Of a DNA stretch of 64,000 bases, positions 35,751 through 44,747 are shown piece after piece. Each line of letters opens with the position of its first letter. Within the stretch, counting starts at the first letter, position 1. Position numbers and translations under genes: made by a program. Source of the DNA: Palsa-461 sp963768185 (lineage in GTDB: Bacteria > Actinomycetota > Acidimicrobiia > Acidimicrobiales > RAAP-2); contig CAVYGS010000004.1 in the NCBI GenBank assembly GCA_963768185.1, positions 1,054,001 to 1,118,000 on the forward strand, given 5' to 3'. Below the pieces are notes generated by a model. That model saw nothing but the letters and a program-made list of their open reading frames with translations, was not told the origin of the DNA and made no database searches.

Positions 35751-37076
35751 TCAGGCAGCAGGGCTCAGCGTGACTGCGTGGCCGAGAGCGGCGAGCTGTC
35801 GAACGAGTTGGCGCGTGCGGCGCTCTTTGTCGACCTTCTTCTCGTAGAAGTCGGAGCCGAGGTCAACGAACCGGGTGGAAGGGTCGGCGAGGAGGTGCCA
35901 GATGATGATCAAGATGGAGCGCTCGACGGCGACGAGCGCCTTCATCTTGCCCCGCCTTCGTGCGATCCGCCGGTAGCGCTCGCCCAAGAAGGTGTCGGTC
36001 TTGGCTGCCGCGGTCGCTGCCTCGCCGAGCGCGCGCTTCAGGTAGGGATTGCCCTTGCCGGTCCCTTTGGTATGGCTCCTCGGGCCGGACTGGACGGTGC
36101 GCGGTGCGGTCTTGGCCCAGGACACGAGATGGCCGGCCGTCGGGAACTGAGTCATGTCGAGGCCGAGCTCGGCAACGATCACCTGTGCGCAACGAAGCCC
36201 GATCCCTGGGACCTCGTCGAGGCGTTCCAAGACGCCCACTCGGGTGCCGGTGATCTCGCCGGTCTCGGGGTCAGCTGTAGGCCGGTCGTCGGCCAGCGCG
36301 TCCACGAGGGCCTCGACGCGCCGAGTCAGCTGGTCGATCTGGGCGCTCAGGGAGTCGATCTGGTCGAGCAGCATCCGGGCAAGCTCGGCGTGATGGGCGT
36401 CGAACCTGCCGTTCAGGGCGTGGCGCAACGCCGCGGTCTTCTTGCGCATCTTGCCGAGGGCGAGATCCGCGAGGACCTCGGGATCGCGCTCTCCTTCGAT
36501 GAGGGCTTCGAGCATCGCCCGGCCCGACTTGCCGAAGATGTCGGTCGCGACCGTCGAGAGCTTGATCAGTGCGTCTTCCAGGAGCTTCTCCAGGCGGTTC
36601 TTGTAACGTGATCGGTCCTCGACGAGCTCGGCCCGGAGCCGGGTGTAGTTCCGCAGCTCACGGATCTCCTTCGGCGGAACGAACGATGGCCGGAGCATGC
36701 CGCGCTCGTTCAGCTTGGCCAGCCAGATCGCGTCCAGCTTGTCGGTCTTGGGACGTCCGGGGACGTTCTTCACGTCCCTGGCGTTCACGAGCCACACGTT
36801 GAGGCCTCTCGCCTCCAAGAGGTAGAGGAACGGTCGCCAGTAGTCCGAGGTGGCTTCGAGCACCACGCGCTCGATCCGAAGCTCGGCCAGCTCGTCGGCG
36901 AGGGCCATGATGGCCGTGGTCGTCGAGGCGACGTCCCAGACCTTCGTGACCTTGTGCTCTGCTCCTGGGATGCGCACGCACACTTTCGCGGAAGCCTTCG
37001 CGACGTCGATCGCACCGGCGCGTTCCAGCACCTCCTCCGTCTCGTCTGCGTCGATCTGTTCGACGTCGTGGCCCAC
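35751..37076 (-). CDS. IS110-family DEDD transposase
   Basis: 441-aa recombinase. The N-terminal RuvC-like DEDD domain shows DVAKASAKVCVRI, VVLEATSDYWRPFLYLLE and PKTDKLDAIWLAKL. A helical linker follows. The C-terminal Tnp domain has VPGIGLRCAQVIVAELG and TAPRTVQSGPRSHTKGTGKG, where the catalytic Ser is expected. The frame is intact and may be active. The gene is 224 bp from the right end of the element, leaving a non-coding 5' end as in IS110-type members that encode a bridge RNA there. Confidence 0.92.
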   Translation of the reverse strand: MGHDVEQIDADETEEVLERAGAIDVAKASAKVCVRIPGAEHKVTKVWDVASTTTAIMALADELAELRIERVVLEATSDYWRPFLYLLEARGLNVWLVNARDVKNVPGRPKTDKLDAIWLAKLNERGMLRPSFVPPKEIRELRNYTRLRAELVEDRSRYKNRLEKLLEDALIKLSTVATDIFGKSGRAMLEALIEGERDPEVLADLALGKMRKKTAALRHALNGRFDAHHAELARMLLDQIDSLSAQIDQLTRRVEALVDALADDRPTADPETGEITGTRVGVLERLDEVPGIGLRCAQVIVAELGLDMTQFPTAGHLVSWAKTAPRTVQSGPRSHTKGTGKGNPYLKRALGEAATAAAKTDTFLGERYRRIARRRGKMKALVAVERSILIIIWHLLADPSTRFVDLGSDFYEKKVDKERRTRQLVRQLAALGHAVTLSPAA

Positions 37077-37300
37077 GGCCCCTCCTTCCGTCTCATCGGT
37101 TGCGGTGGGCAGCCCGGGGGCCTCGGTCGATAAACCGAAATTCTGGTGCTCGTCCTCGTGGGAACAGTGCGCGACCCTTCACGGTCGGGCCCCGGCGCCA
37201 GACTCAGGTACGGTCTCGTGACCAAGGATGCGTCGACGTCGACGGGCGTGCCCGGTACCATTTTCATGCCTGCAGGGCGCCCTGGCCAGGGGCATGGGGA
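37077..37300 (-). ncRNA. Candidate IS110 bridge RNA region
   Basis: Non-coding end of the IS110 element upstream of its transposase, the place where IS110 members encode the guide RNA. On the transcript strand it contains ACCUGAG (complement of 37203-37209). This equals the target half including the core and would pair with CTCAGGT at the insertion site (37301-37307). A small hairpin GGUC-ACGA-GACC separates it from AUCCU, which matches part of the other target half. The order of the two candidate guides is opposite to the published IS621 arrangement, so this remains a hypothesis. Confidence 0.4.
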
Positions 37301-37610
37301 CTCAGGTGAAGCCAGCGACTTCACCGTCCGTGTCGGAATCGGCAAATGGCTTGAGCACCTCGGGGTGGCCGCCGTGGAGACGCTCCTCATTTCCGATTTG
37401 TTCCTGGTCGTTGATGTCGCCGAGTCGGCGTGGAACATCGAAATCGAAGAGAAGCTCGTGAAGCAGATCGAGTCGTTGGTGGGCTGAAGGACGAGGGCGC
37501 CCGGTGCGCACCACCTCAAGGCAAGGAGGGTGCGTCCGGCGCCGCCGAATGGCGAGCCGACCGGTGTTCCGAGCACTCCACGTCGCGATCACGCAGCCTG
37601 CGGTCGGTCA

Positions 37611-38250
37611 TCATTGCAGGGAGCGGCTCGGGGCCATTAGGGTGAGCGCCCGAAGACCTCCCATGGCCATGGCCACGTACGCCTCCACCAGCGCTTCGGC
37701 CTGGTCGCCAGTCCGGCGACGGCGCCACTCGTCCAGGACCACCCAGAGCGAACCGAGCGCGATGCGGACGCCGGCGGCGGCAGCCGACTCTTCTAGGCCG
37801 AGCTCGGTCACCGCCTGTCGAGTGAAGAACCGAACGGTGCGGGCGTCACGATGTCGTTGCACGCCCCTCTGCCCAGCTGGGCGCCCACCCTGCGAAGCTA
37901 GGCCGGCGAATGTGGCACCCCGCGATGCTTGGGCCGCCAGGGACCCCTCGACGAGGGCGCGGAACATCTCCTCGAGATTCCGACACTTCCCCACCGCCAC
38001 GCTCAGCTCGGCATGGAGGAGCGCGGACTCTCGCTCGTAGAGGGCGGCGAGCAGCTCGTGTCGGTTGGCGAAGTGCTTGTACACCAGCGCCCGGCTGACG
38101 CCGGCGGCCGTGGCCACCGACTCCATGGTCACTGCCTCGACGGCTCCGGTCAGCGACCATCCCCCGGGCGACGTCCAAGAGCGCGTCACGACGACCGCCT
38201 GGGCGAGTCCCGGCTCGGGCGGCGGACGCTGTTGCGGGGAGAGTGGCCAC
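37611..38250 (-). pseudogene. TetR-family regulator, N-terminal frameshift
   Basis: TetR repressor. The start frame (from ~38250) reads RRDALLDVARGMVADR. The next frame continues VEAVTMESVATAAGVSRALV and YKHFANRHELLAALYERES, the helix-turn-helix, and a helical ligand domain to 37611. A single missing base in a CCGG run near 38150 explains the break. A shorter product from 38189 would contain most of the DNA-binding domain and could still be made. It faces the amidohydrolase gene (38316 plus) and probably regulated it. Confidence 0.7.
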
Positions 38251-38315
38251 AGGGCATTATGACGCGGTGGGGTGACAAAATGTCACCCACGGAGCTCGAG
38301 GGCGGTGGGGACGAG

Positions 38316-39521
38316 ATGACGACCTACGCAGATGGCCGCGTGATCCTGGACGCTGACAGCCACGTCATGGAGCTGGCGGACTTTCTCGACGACTTCATCG
38401 GGCCCTCCGAGCGGGACCGGCTGCACCGCCGGGGCATGGACGCGCTTCGGCCGGTCCTCGACGACGCGGTGCGCCGGGCGGAGCGACGCGGCTCGGACGC
38501 CGAGGCCGCTGCTCAGGCAGAGGAGCGCCTGATGCAGGACAAGGGCTGGATGGCCATGGGCGGGTTCGACCCGACGGAGCGCAGCCGGGTCCTCGACCTA
38601 CTGGGATTCGACGGTCAGCTGGTCTTCGCCACGTTCGCGACTTCCATGTTCAGCCTGCCCCGGAGTACCCGGCGCTACGAGGACAAGGCCGAGCTGGCCC
38701 GGGACCTCGACCTTCTCTACGAGGGGAGCCGGGCCCAGAACAAGGCCGTGGCCGGGTTCTGCGCCGCAGATCCGCGCCTGCTGCCGGTCGGCTACGTCTC
38801 GCTCGTCGACCCGGCGCGCGCGACCGACGTCGCCGCCGAGGCCATCGCAGCGGGGTGTGCGGCCATCATGGTCCCGTCCACCCCGGCCGGCGACCTGGCC
38901 CCGACCCACCCCGACCTCGACGGCTTCTGGGGTCTCCTGGAGCGAAGCGACGTGCCCTTCGTGTTGCACGTCGGAGGTGGCGGCCGACTGCTCGATCGGG
39001 CGTACCACAACAACGCCATGCCGGTCACCGACCACTTGGGCGGTGGCGAGAACATCCGCTCCAAGGACTTCCTCGCGATCAACCAGTCGCCCGCGATGTT
39101 CCTCGGCGCGCTGATCCTCGACGGCTTGTTCGACCGGTTCCCCGGATTGCGCGGGGGCTGCATCGAGCAGGGGGCCAGCTGGGTGGTCTCGTGGTTGCAC
39201 CACCTGGACTATGCGCAGCGGGCGTTCCGGCGGACGGAGGAGCCGCTGGAACGGCTCGAGGCCAAGCCCTCCGAGTACGTGCACCGCCACCTCAAGTTCA
39301 CGCCCTTCCCGGGCGAGCCCGTCGGCTGGATGATCGAAGAGGCCGGAGCGGACCTGTTCATGTTCTCGACGGACTACCCGCACCCCGAGGGTGGGCGCGA
39401 CCCCCTGGCCAAGTTCGAAGAGGAGCTCGGGGGCGTCGGGGCCGAGGACAGAGACCGCTTCTTCCGCGGAAACATGGCCTCCCTGATCGGGTCCCGGGGT
39501 CTGGTCGCCATCGGCGCCTGA
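38316..39521 (+). CDS. Metal-dependent amidohydrolase (amidohydrolase 2 / decarboxylase type)
   Basis: TIM-barrel hydrolase of the amidohydrolase-related (ACMSD-like) family. It starts MTTYADGRVILDADSHVMEL, where DADSH replaces the usual HxH motif, has VPFVLHVGGGG with the second-strand His, and ends with the Asp motif MFSTDYPHPEGG. The length (401 aa) is normal. Substrates in this family are often aromatic or amide compounds. I start at the ATG 38316, which has GGTGGGG upstream. Confidence 0.85.
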   Translation: MTTYADGRVILDADSHVMELADFLDDFIGPSERDRLHRRGMDALRPVLDDAVRRAERRGSDAEAAAQAEERLMQDKGWMAMGGFDPTERSRVLDLLGFDGQLVFATFATSMFSLPRSTRRYEDKAELARDLDLLYEGSRAQNKAVAGFCAADPRLLPVGYVSLVDPARATDVAAEAIAAGCAAIMVPSTPAGDLAPTHPDLDGFWGLLERSDVPFVLHVGGGGRLLDRAYHNNAMPVTDHLGGGENIRSKDFLAINQSPAMFLGALILDGLFDRFPGLRGGCIEQGASWVVSWLHHLDYAQRAFRRTEEPLERLEAKPSEYVHRHLKFTPFPGEPVGWMIEEAGADLFMFSTDYPHPEGGRDPLAKFEEELGGVGAEDRDRFFRGNMASLIGSRGLVAIGA

Positions 39522-39710
39522 GGCGAGAGCAACTCTCACGACGCCGCTCCCGTGGAGCCGCCCACCCGCGTCGTCGTACCCGCTAGCCGCGAGCCGCGAA
39601 CCTCGAGCCGCTCGAGAAGTTGCCACCAAATCGTCACCTTCCGGTGACGTCGACGGAGAGAGTCGGGTCCTTGTCGCAGCCGGGTGCCGTCCCGTGGACC
39701 GCGGCCGAAC

Positions 39711-40952
39711 TCAATCGAAGTCGATCGCCACGACGGTGGCCAGGTTGTCCAGCAACCGGTCGGGGATCTCGATGGTGATCGTGCCCACTGGGTCCGGCAT
39801 GAGGCTCTCGATGATCCCGGTGCGGGTGGAGAACAGCAGCGCTTCGCCCGAACGAACCTCTCGGACGGACCGCACGCGACGGACGGGCACTTCGCGCACG
39901 TCCACCGTGTCGTAGGGGCGCATCAGGAGGTGTAGGTACACCGTGTCCCCCGCGGTGGTGCTCGGGCCATAGAACTGCGCTGCTCGGAGCCCGGCCGACG
40001 TCCCAGCGATGGATTCGCCGTACGCTCGCCACCAGTGCGTCAAGCTCTCAATCCGTCGGATCTGCTCTTCGGGGAGCGATCCGTCGCCCCGCGGACTGAC
40101 GTTGAGCAGCAAGTTGCCGCTCTTGCTCGTCACCTCGCACAAGGTATGCACCAGTCGGCGGTCTGACTTGTATTGGGTGTCCTCGGGATTCCATCCCCAG
40201 CTCTCGTTCATTGTGAGGCAGGTCTCCCAGCGCCCGGTCGGCGCGGTTTCGGGGACGAACTGCTCGGGTGTCGCGAAGTCGCCGACGCCGGGTAGCCGGT
40301 CGTTCACGATGATGGCCGGCTGGAGCCGCCGGATGGTCGACTCGACGCGTTGGGCATCCCAGTCCGGGCGCTCCCATCCGCCGTCGAACCAGAGCAGGTC
40401 GATCTGGCCGTAGTTGGTCAACAGCTCGGTGAGCTGATCGATCATGAAGTCGAGGTATTGGTCCCAGGTCTCGGCGTCTGGATGCGGGGGCGAGGAGCCG
40501 AGCCGGTAGGGCTTGTCTGCCTCCGTGAACGCCGGATAGTCGGGGTGGTGCCAGTCCGACAGGGAGAAGTAGAGGCCGACCCTCAGCCCCTCGGCCCTGA
40601 CCGCGTCGACGAAACCGGCCACGATGTCCCGGCCGTAGGGGGAGTGCTCGACCGAGAAGTCCGAGCACCTCGTGTGCCACATCGCATACCCCGAATGATG
40701 CTTGGCCGTGAGAACGACGTAGCCCATGCCCGCTTCCCGGGCGAGGCGGGCGAGCGCCGCCGGATCCCAGGCCTGCGGGTCAAATGTGGCGGCGGAGGAG
40801 TGGTACTGCTCGACGCCGACCGACTGACAGCGGGGGAGCACCGAGATTCCCCCGACCAGCGGCCACGACAGCTCGAGACCCTGTTGGCTCGCGTGATCCC
40901 AGTGGACGAACATCCCGAAGCGGGCGCGGTCGAACCAGTCCCAGGCCTCCAT
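39711..40952 (-). CDS. GH29 alpha-L-fucosidase
   Basis: Retaining glycosidase that releases L-fucose. Family signs are RFGMFVHWDHASQQG near the start, AKHHSGYAMWHT, the WHHPDYPAF segment, and the nucleophile Asp in QIDLLWFDGGWE. SKSGNLLLNVSPRGDGSLP follows, and a C-terminal beta domain closes the protein. There is no signal peptide, so it acts in the cytoplasm on imported oligosaccharide or is exported by another route. It stands alone among acyl-CoA genes. Confidence 0.92.
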   Translation of the reverse strand: MEAWDWFDRARFGMFVHWDHASQQGLELSWPLVGGISVLPRCQSVGVEQYHSSAATFDPQAWDPAALARLAREAGMGYVVLTAKHHSGYAMWHTRCSDFSVEHSPYGRDIVAGFVDAVRAEGLRVGLYFSLSDWHHPDYPAFTEADKPYRLGSSPPHPDAETWDQYLDFMIDQLTELLTNYGQIDLLWFDGGWERPDWDAQRVESTIRRLQPAIIVNDRLPGVGDFATPEQFVPETAPTGRWETCLTMNESWGWNPEDTQYKSDRRLVHTLCEVTSKSGNLLLNVSPRGDGSLPEEQIRRIESLTHWWRAYGESIAGTSAGLRAAQFYGPSTTAGDTVYLHLLMRPYDTVDVREVPVRRVRSVREVRSGEALLFSTRTGIIESLMPDPVGTITIEIPDRLLDNLATVVAIDFD

Positions 40953-40992
40953 GGGCCGACAACCTAGAACGGCATCCGGATGGTCGCCGGGG

Positions 40993-41988
40993 TCAGGCCG
41001 AGTAGGGGTCCCACGCGATGGCGGCCCCGGCCAGGTGGGCCTCCAGGTGTTCTCGGAACTCGCTCAGGCTGAGGGCGCTTTCGGTCGCGCCAACGAGGAA
41101 GAGCCTCGGGATTAGGAAGTCCGCGCCCTCGAACTCCCAGCGTGACCCGGCTGGTTCGAGCTCGGTCAGCTCGGCGGCCAGGGGATGCAGGTCGACCCGA
41201 GGGTGGGGGCGTCGCGACCGGTACTGCACCCAGCTCTCGTAGCGGTAGCAGAACTCATACGAGCTTCCCCGCGCGCTCAAGAGCCCGAGCCGGTCGGTGG
41301 CATTGCACACGGCCATGGGGTGCAGCCCGTTCGCCCAGAACCCGGCGAAGCGATGGCCACCCTCGACCGGCGCGTCGGCCGAGACGTGGACGACGGCGAG
41401 GTCGAGCTCGGGCACCTCCTCGATGGCGACCGCGCCCGAGGCGACCGCCTCTTCGCTCCTTTGCAAGATGGCGTCTTCGGCGGACCACAGGTCGGCGTAG
41501 TGCTCGACGTGCTCGAGGAGCTCGGGCATCCTCGCGAGCGACTCGCGGTACAGCGCGCCGATCCGATCCTCCCCTTCGTCGAGCCCGAAGGGGGAGCGGG
41601 TCTCGTCGGCGAAGGCCGCCAGCACCATCGAGATGCGAGCCGCGGTGCGTGAGCGGTAGGTCGCGAAGTCCCCGGCCGCGGCGACGTCAATCAGAAGCTC
41701 CCGGTGTGCGGCGGCCAGCTCAGGATCGCTGAGCGCAATGATCGACACCAGCCCGTCCTGGTCGAAGTGGTTGTTGGAGACGATCTCGGCCTCGCCGTGC
41801 AGATCGAAGCAATCGAGATAGGCGAACGCGATCTCGGCCGAGAGGTCGGCCTCCAAACCCGCCGGGACGATGGAGTGCGGCCAGTGCGAGAGGGTGAGGA
41901 CGGTCCCCTCCGCCGCTGAGCCGTCGACGATAACGTTGGGCCGTCCGCCGAGCTCGCTGTAGGGGACGAACCTGAGGGGCGACGCCAT
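40993..41988 (-). CDS. DUF6687-like conserved protein
   Basis: 331-aa soluble protein starting MASPLRFVPYSELGGRPNVI and TVLTLSHWPHSIVPAGL, with AEIVSNNHFDQDGLVSIIAL and a C-terminal WEFEGADFLIPRLFLVG. This matches my memory of the DUF6687 family of actinobacteria and relatives. The NNHFDQDG motif looks like a metal site of DHH-type phosphoesterases, which would make it a hydrolase, but that is inference. It ends 40 bp before the fucosidase start and may be its operon partner. Confidence 0.75.
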   Translation of the reverse strand: MASPLRFVPYSELGGRPNVIVDGSAAEGTVLTLSHWPHSIVPAGLEADLSAEIAFAYLDCFDLHGEAEIVSNNHFDQDGLVSIIALSDPELAAAHRELLIDVAAAGDFATYRSRTAARISMVLAAFADETRSPFGLDEGEDRIGALYRESLARMPELLEHVEHYADLWSAEDAILQRSEEAVASGAVAIEEVPELDLAVVHVSADAPVEGGHRFAGFWANGLHPMAVCNATDRLGLLSARGSSYEFCYRYESWVQYRSRRPHPRVDLHPLAAELTELEPAGSRWEFEGADFLIPRLFLVGATESALSLSEFREHLEAHLAGAAIAWDPYSA

Positions 41989-42044
41989 CCTCCGTGTCTA
42001 ATGGCGCCCGGCGGCCCCGAGGCGCGTCGGTGGCCGAGGCCCGA

Positions 42045-42410
42045 TCAGGTGCGCTCCGAACCGACGACGCCGACCACGTTGCCCTGCGGGTCGCGGAAGC
42101 GGGCGATGGCGCCGACGCCGGGGATCGCCGTGACCGGGAGCTCGAGCTCCGCGCCCGCCTCGAGGGCGCGGTCGAGCATCGCCTGGGGATCGACCACCTC
42201 GACGTAGATGGTGACGACCGCGGGTTCACCGTCGGCCAGCTGTCCCACCCCACCGCCGATTCCCTCGTCGGGAGCCGGGAGATAGGCGTAGCTCTCGTAT
42301 CCGGTCATGGGGACCTCGCGCAGCTCCCATCCGAAGAGGTCGCGGTAGAAGTCCATGAGCCGACGGCCGTCGGTCCCCAGGATCTCGAAGTGGACGACCG
42401 GGTTTTCCAC
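42045..42410 (-). CDS. VOC family protein (single domain)
   Basis: 121-aa glyoxalase-fold protein starting MENPVVHFEILGTDGRRLMD, with FYRDLFGWELREVPM in the usual first-module place, TIYVEVVDPQAMLDRALEAG and FRDPQGNVVGVV at the end. The metal-binding positions are only partly kept (His at VVHFEI). The role is unknown. It lies 10 bp downstream of the CoA-transferase stop and is probably in that operon. Confidence 0.85.
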   Translation of the reverse strand: MENPVVHFEILGTDGRRLMDFYRDLFGWELREVPMTGYESYAYLPAPDEGIGGGVGQLADGEPAVVTIYVEVVDPQAMLDRALEAGAELELPVTAIPGVGAIARFRDPQGNVVGVVGSERT

Positions 42411-42420
42411 CTTCGCCCGC

Positions 42421-44742
42421 CTACCGGTAGGCGGCCATGGCGCGCAGCACCATCGGTGAGCCGAGCGTGATGATCCCCTCGGAGGCGAGCTCCTCGATCG
42501 CCTCGGGCCCGTAGCCGACCTCGGCCAGGACCTCCGCGGTGTGCTCGCCGACCCCGGGCGGCCGAAGGGTCTCGTGGTGCTGGGTCCTCGAGAAGCGTGC
42601 GTAGCGGCCGGGCACCAGTGTCGGCCCGTCCTGGCGCTCGAGCGTGTTGAACAGCTCGGCCCGCTCGTACTCGGGATCGGCCAGCATTTCGCTGAGACGC
42701 CGGACCGCCGCCGCCGGCACGCCGGCCGAGAACAGCCGCTGCAAGGCCTCGTCGCGGGTCACGCCGCCGATCGACTCCGCCAACTCGAAGGCGAGATCGT
42801 GGTCATTGCTCGCCGTGCCGCTCAGGAGTCCTGCAGCAACGAGCGCATCGAGCGATTCGGGCGAGGCCTGGATTCGGATCCACCGCTCGTCGCGGGTGGC
42901 GTAGAAGTGCTCGAGCGGGTTGGGCCCGGCGAAGTCGCGCCCGCCGACGATCGGTGCGGTCCGCCCCGCCATCTCGATCAGCTCCTCGCTCTGGGCGAGC
43001 GCCGAGGTCCCGGCGAGGGAGAGCCAGACGTGCTGCCCCTCGCCGCTCCGGCCACGGTGGAAGAGGGCCAACAGCGCCCCGAGCACCGCCGAGGCCGCCG
43101 TGACCACGTCGTTGACGGCGACGCTCATGACGACGGGCTCGCTGTCTCCGCCCTGGGCGGTCATCATCCCGCTGCGCGCCTGGAGGAGGGGGTCGAAGGC
43201 AGGCTCGTCGGAGAACGGGCCGGTGTCGCCGAAGCCGGTGATCGACACGGTGACGATGTCGGGCCTGACCTTCACGAGGCATTGGTGGTCGATCTTCAGG
43301 CGACCGAGCACGCCGGCGCGGTAGTTGTCGAGCACGACGTCAGCCGAGCGGACCAGCGCGTGGAAGGCCTCGAGTCCGCGATCGGACCGCAGGTCGATAG
43401 CCAATCCCCGCTGGCCGCGGATGTAGACCATTCCCCGCTCGCGCCAGCTGTCACCCGACGTCGTCTCGACCTTGATGACGTCTGCGCCGAGCTCGGCGAG
43501 GAGCGTTCCGGCATAGGGGCCGGCGAGGATGGCCCCGAGGTCGAGCACCCGCAGGCCGTTGAGCGGAGCCGGCTTGGGGGAGGACGAGCCGGTTGCTGTG
43601 CGCGGCGCCCAGTCGGCGCCCGCTTCGGGGTGACCCCCGAGTCGGGGCGCCGGGGCCGCGATCACCGCCGGTGTGGAGGTGAGGTTGATCGAGTTGCCCG
43701 GAATCACGACGCGGCCGCGTTCGGGGTCGTCGATCTCGGTCCGCATCCCGACCGCCTGGATCCGGTCCGAGTCCAGCCAGCCGTCACGCTCGAGCACGGG
43801 ACCGGCGGGCACGTCGGCCTCCCGCAGGATGGCCAGCCACTCGTCGCGGGTCTTCGCCGCGAAGACGTCCACGAAGCGCTGGCGCACCCAGGCCCGGTTG
43901 TCGGCCAGGAGCATCGCATCGATCCGGCCGCCGATGCGCTCGTCTTCCAGGACGTCGGTCAACCCGAGCACGTCGATCGCGCAGTGCTGGAACTTGGGGG
44001 TGAGGGTGGCCATGAACACCCACTCGCCGTCGGCGCACTGATAGCGCGTGTACATGGGATGGGGACCGCCCGGCCCGTAGTTGGCCCTGATCTCGGGTGC
44101 CTTCGGGTCGACCGCGAGCGAGGCGCTCGACGCGACGATCGCGGCGTGCGCCCCGCCGACCGTCACCACCTGGCCCAGGCCGGAGTGCTCGCGCTCGAGC
44201 AGCGCCGCCATGGCGGCGGTCGCCGCCCACACGGCGTGCATGTAGAGCATGTAAGGGAACACCGGATCGATCGGTCCGCCGTCGAAGGAGCTCTGGCGGA
44301 GCGACATGCCGACGTGGGCCCACAGCAGCCCTGGTGACTCCGCGCCGCCGGCCCACGGCGTCTGCTCCAGGACACGCGGCATGGACAGGTACACGAGCGC
44401 CGGGTTCGCGGCCAGTGCGGCGTCGGGCCCGGCCACCGATGCCGCCGGTCCGTCGAGGGGACCGGCCACCACGAGGTCGGCCCCGGCCACCAGCTGGGCG
44501 AGACGGGGTGGCCCCTCGGTTGACCCGCAGTCGATCACGACGCTCCGCTTGGCCCGGTTCCACATGGCAAACCCGGGGCGGGACCGGGCGGGGTCGCCGC
44601 CGGGCGGCTCGACCTTCACGACATCGGCGCCGAAGTCGGCGAGCAGCATGGTCGCCATCGGGCCGGCAAGGCCGGTGGTGACGTCGAGGACGCGCAACCC
44701 CTCCAGCGCGTGGCGCCCCGCTGCCGACGGTGTCTCAGCCAT
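42421..44742 (-). CDS. Family III CoA-transferase, two fused CaiB/BaiF domains
   Basis: Tandem acyl-CoA transferase. Each half begins with the family start: LRVLDVTTGLAGPMATMLLA near residue 15, and LRVLDLGAILAGPYAGTLLA near residue 393. Each has ADVVKVEPPGGD or ADVIKVETTSGD after it. The second domain has FDPLLQARSGMMTAQGG with the expected catalytic Asp. The first domain has DPVFPYMLYMHAVWA at the same place and lacks the usual QAxSG pattern, so it may be inactive or differ in substrate. It starts 5 bp after the DUF35 stop, in an operon with the thiolase pair. Confidence 0.9.
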   Translation of the reverse strand: MAETPSAAGRHALEGLRVLDVTTGLAGPMATMLLADFGADVVKVEPPGGDPARSRPGFAMWNRAKRSVVIDCGSTEGPPRLAQLVAGADLVVAGPLDGPAASVAGPDAALAANPALVYLSMPRVLEQTPWAGGAESPGLLWAHVGMSLRQSSFDGGPIDPVFPYMLYMHAVWAATAAMAALLEREHSGLGQVVTVGGAHAAIVASSASLAVDPKAPEIRANYGPGGPHPMYTRYQCADGEWVFMATLTPKFQHCAIDVLGLTDVLEDERIGGRIDAMLLADNRAWVRQRFVDVFAAKTRDEWLAILREADVPAGPVLERDGWLDSDRIQAVGMRTEIDDPERGRVVIPGNSINLTSTPAVIAAPAPRLGGHPEAGADWAPRTATGSSSPKPAPLNGLRVLDLGAILAGPYAGTLLAELGADVIKVETTSGDSWRERGMVYIRGQRGLAIDLRSDRGLEAFHALVRSADVVLDNYRAGVLGRLKIDHQCLVKVRPDIVTVSITGFGDTGPFSDEPAFDPLLQARSGMMTAQGGDSEPVVMSVAVNDVVTAASAVLGALLALFHRGRSGEGQHVWLSLAGTSALAQSEELIEMAGRTAPIVGGRDFAGPNPLEHFYATRDERWIRIQASPESLDALVAAGLLSGTASNDHDLAFELAESIGGVTRDEALQRLFSAGVPAAAVRRLSEMLADPEYERAELFNTLERQDGPTLVPGRYARFSRTQHHETLRPPGVGEHTAEVLAEVGYGPEAIEELASEGIITLGSPMVLRAMAAYR

Positions 44743-44747
44743 GTGCC

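Larger units (their letters stand above)
35657..37300 (-). mobile_element. IS110-family insertion sequence
   Basis: Boundaries come from the restored host gene: left junction GAT-CT at 35655-35656, right junction GGGGA-CT at 37301-37302, so one CT dinucleotide is shared, as expected for IS110 crossovers. There are no terminal inverted repeats and no longer duplication, also typical. On the transposase sense strand the shared dinucleotide reads AG. The element is 1644 bp without the core. Confidence 0.85.
35449..37487 (+). pseudogene. Small conserved protein gene split by an IS110 element
   Basis: The 5' part (35449-35656) reads MTLGDKTLHFQGKGTDLTVL to ADRALSILI. The 3' part (37303-37487) reads SGEASDFTVRVGIGKWLEHL to KLVKQIESLVG. 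Joined at the shared CT they give 393 nt and 130 residues with no frame problem (..SILI-SGEASDF..). The protein looks soluble with one hydrophobic segment (LGVAAVETLLISDLFLVV) and resembles small actinobacterial proteins of unknown function. GGAG lies 8 nt before the ATG. Confidence 0.88.

Noticed and set aside
42541..44337. 598-aa plus-strand frame opposite the CoA-transferase
   Set aside because: Antisense to a clear CaiB gene. High-GC third-position bias opens this frame.
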